Shown in pieces: positions 63,616 through 64,000 of a stretch of 64,000 nucleotides of DNA (position 1 is its first letter; each line of letters begins with the position of its first letter). Under the pieces are notes generated by a model that saw only the letters and a program-made list of their open reading frames with translations, searched no databases and was not told where the DNA came from. The stretch lies in the NCBI GenBank assembly GCA_002898295.1, contig BEHX01000001.1, forward strand, positions 51,790 to 115,789, in the 5' to 3' direction. A program made the translations under genes and the position numbers. This DNA comes from a bacterium HR21 (GTDB lineage Bacteria; Bacteroidota; Ignavibacteria; Kapaibacteriales; HRBIN21).

Positions 63616-63654
63616 ACGGCGGCATGTCCGAGAGGGCAGCCGCCGTTCTTGTTT
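63616..63654 (+). terminator. Rho-independent terminator after rpsD
   Basis: ACGGCGGC (63616-63623) pairs with GCCGCCGT (63639-63646) across a 15-base loop and is followed by a T-rich TTCTTGTTT. It separates rpsD from purD. Confidence 0.75.
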
Positions 63655-63671
63655 GGACCAGAAAGATCCCA

Positions 63672-64000
63672 TGGCAACACGAGTGCTGGTGCTCGGTAGC
63701 GGTGGACGGGAACATGCTCTGACATGGGCTCTGGCGCACTGCCCAGAGCCTCCACAGCTATTTGTCCTGCCGGGCAATCCGGGGATGTGGGAGCTGGCCC
63801 AACCGGTGGACATCCCGATCCACGAGCAGCGGGAAATTGCTCGCTTCTGTGTACTGGAGCGCATTCGCTTGGTTGTGGTCGGTCCGGAGCAGCCCCTGAG
63901 CGAGGGCATTGCCGATGTGCTGCGCGACGCCGGTGTGCCCGTCTTTGGACCATCCCGAGCGGCGGCACAGCTGGAAGCGTCGAAAGCCTTTGCCAAGGAG
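63672..64000 (+). CDS. purD: Phosphoribosylamine-glycine ligase, N-terminal part (cut by window end)
   Basis: The first 109 codons are present. The N-terminal domain motif VLVLGSGGREHALTWAL and the segment PGNPGM are characteristic. LVVVGPEQPLSEGIADVL (normally VGPExPLxxGI) and VFGPSRAAAQLEASKAFAKE match PurD closely. It makes GAR from phosphoribosylamine and glycine in de novo purine synthesis. The rest of the gene lies beyond the window. The ATG at 63672 has no strong Shine-Dalgarno sequence. Confidence 0.93.

Overview
The window is a gene-dense, GC-rich bacterial chromosome segment with about 55 protein genes and four tRNA genes. It most likely comes from the Chlorobiota / Ignavibacteria / Kapabacteria side of the Bacteroidota (FCB) group. 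Several things point there: a TonB-dependent receptor paired with a periplasmic-fold lipoprotein, three secreted proteins with type IX secretion (T9SS) style C-terminal domains, a DUF5683 protein, a DUF5686-like outer-membrane protein, an EF-P with a TPGN loop tip, and a repeated promoter element TAnnTTTG (seen as TAATTTTG, TATTTTTG, TATATTTG or TAATTTCG), which is the Bacteroidota -7 box. A ba3-type oxygen reductase suggests an aerobic, possibly thermophilic or microaerophilic lifestyle, but this is an inference. Unlike typical Bacteroidota, many genes here have clear Shine-Dalgarno sequences.

Layout. 1-2084 (+): TonB receptor end, lipoprotein, RlmD-like methyltransferase. 7473-2081 (-): ribosomal protein S1, an ABC-class ATPase and an acyl-CoA carboxylase beta subunit. 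7833-11859 (+): an accessory-looking island with two paralogous T9SS cargo proteins flanking an ECF sigma factor and a Cys-rich secreted protein. 11965-19305 (+): S6, L9 (no S18 between them), an SDR epimerase, PanD, a GlmU-like uridyltransferase, phosphoglycerate mutase and an exported TldD/TldE-like pair. 19342-22226 (+): membrane protein, tRNA-Cys, EF-P, AccB, FtsY. 22883-22215 (-): polyprenol/diacylglycerol-kinase-like protein. 22901-27493 (+): IspE, GlgA, a T9SS cargo, GlyA. 30629-27454 (-): tRNA-Ser, OsmC, SmpB, TyrS and a LipM-like octanoyltransferase. 30797-34842 (+): AnmK, AsnB, a sugar nucleotidyltransferase. 36143-34845 (-): pyrimidine nucleoside phosphorylase.

36332-39798 (+) is a compact ba3 cytochrome oxidase operon: a 38-residue subunit IIa, subunit II, subunit I, Sco1 and PCu(A)C, i.e. 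the enzyme plus its two copper-delivery factors. Next come tRNA-Ser(CGA), tRNA-Leu(CAG) and a terminator, a DUF5683 protein, and GlmS (-) divergent from a membrane glycosyltransferase-like protein. 44029-54103 (+) is a long tightly coupled run: XerC/D, a Gfo/Idh/MocA oxidoreductase, a secreted protein, RibD, a large protein with 26-residue GxDxY repeats plus HEAT-like repeats, and DnaE. The right end holds an M28 peptidase lipoprotein, a TPR protein, an MsrB-MsrA fusion, a DUF5686-like outer-membrane protein, a small DUF2892 protein (-), a YbgF-like lipoprotein, RuvA, a stand-alone rpsD and the start of purD.

Most genes in a run overlap by 1-4 bases (ATGA, TGATG, TAATG), so translational coupling is common. 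No CRISPR array, insertion sequence, prophage or rRNA gene was seen.
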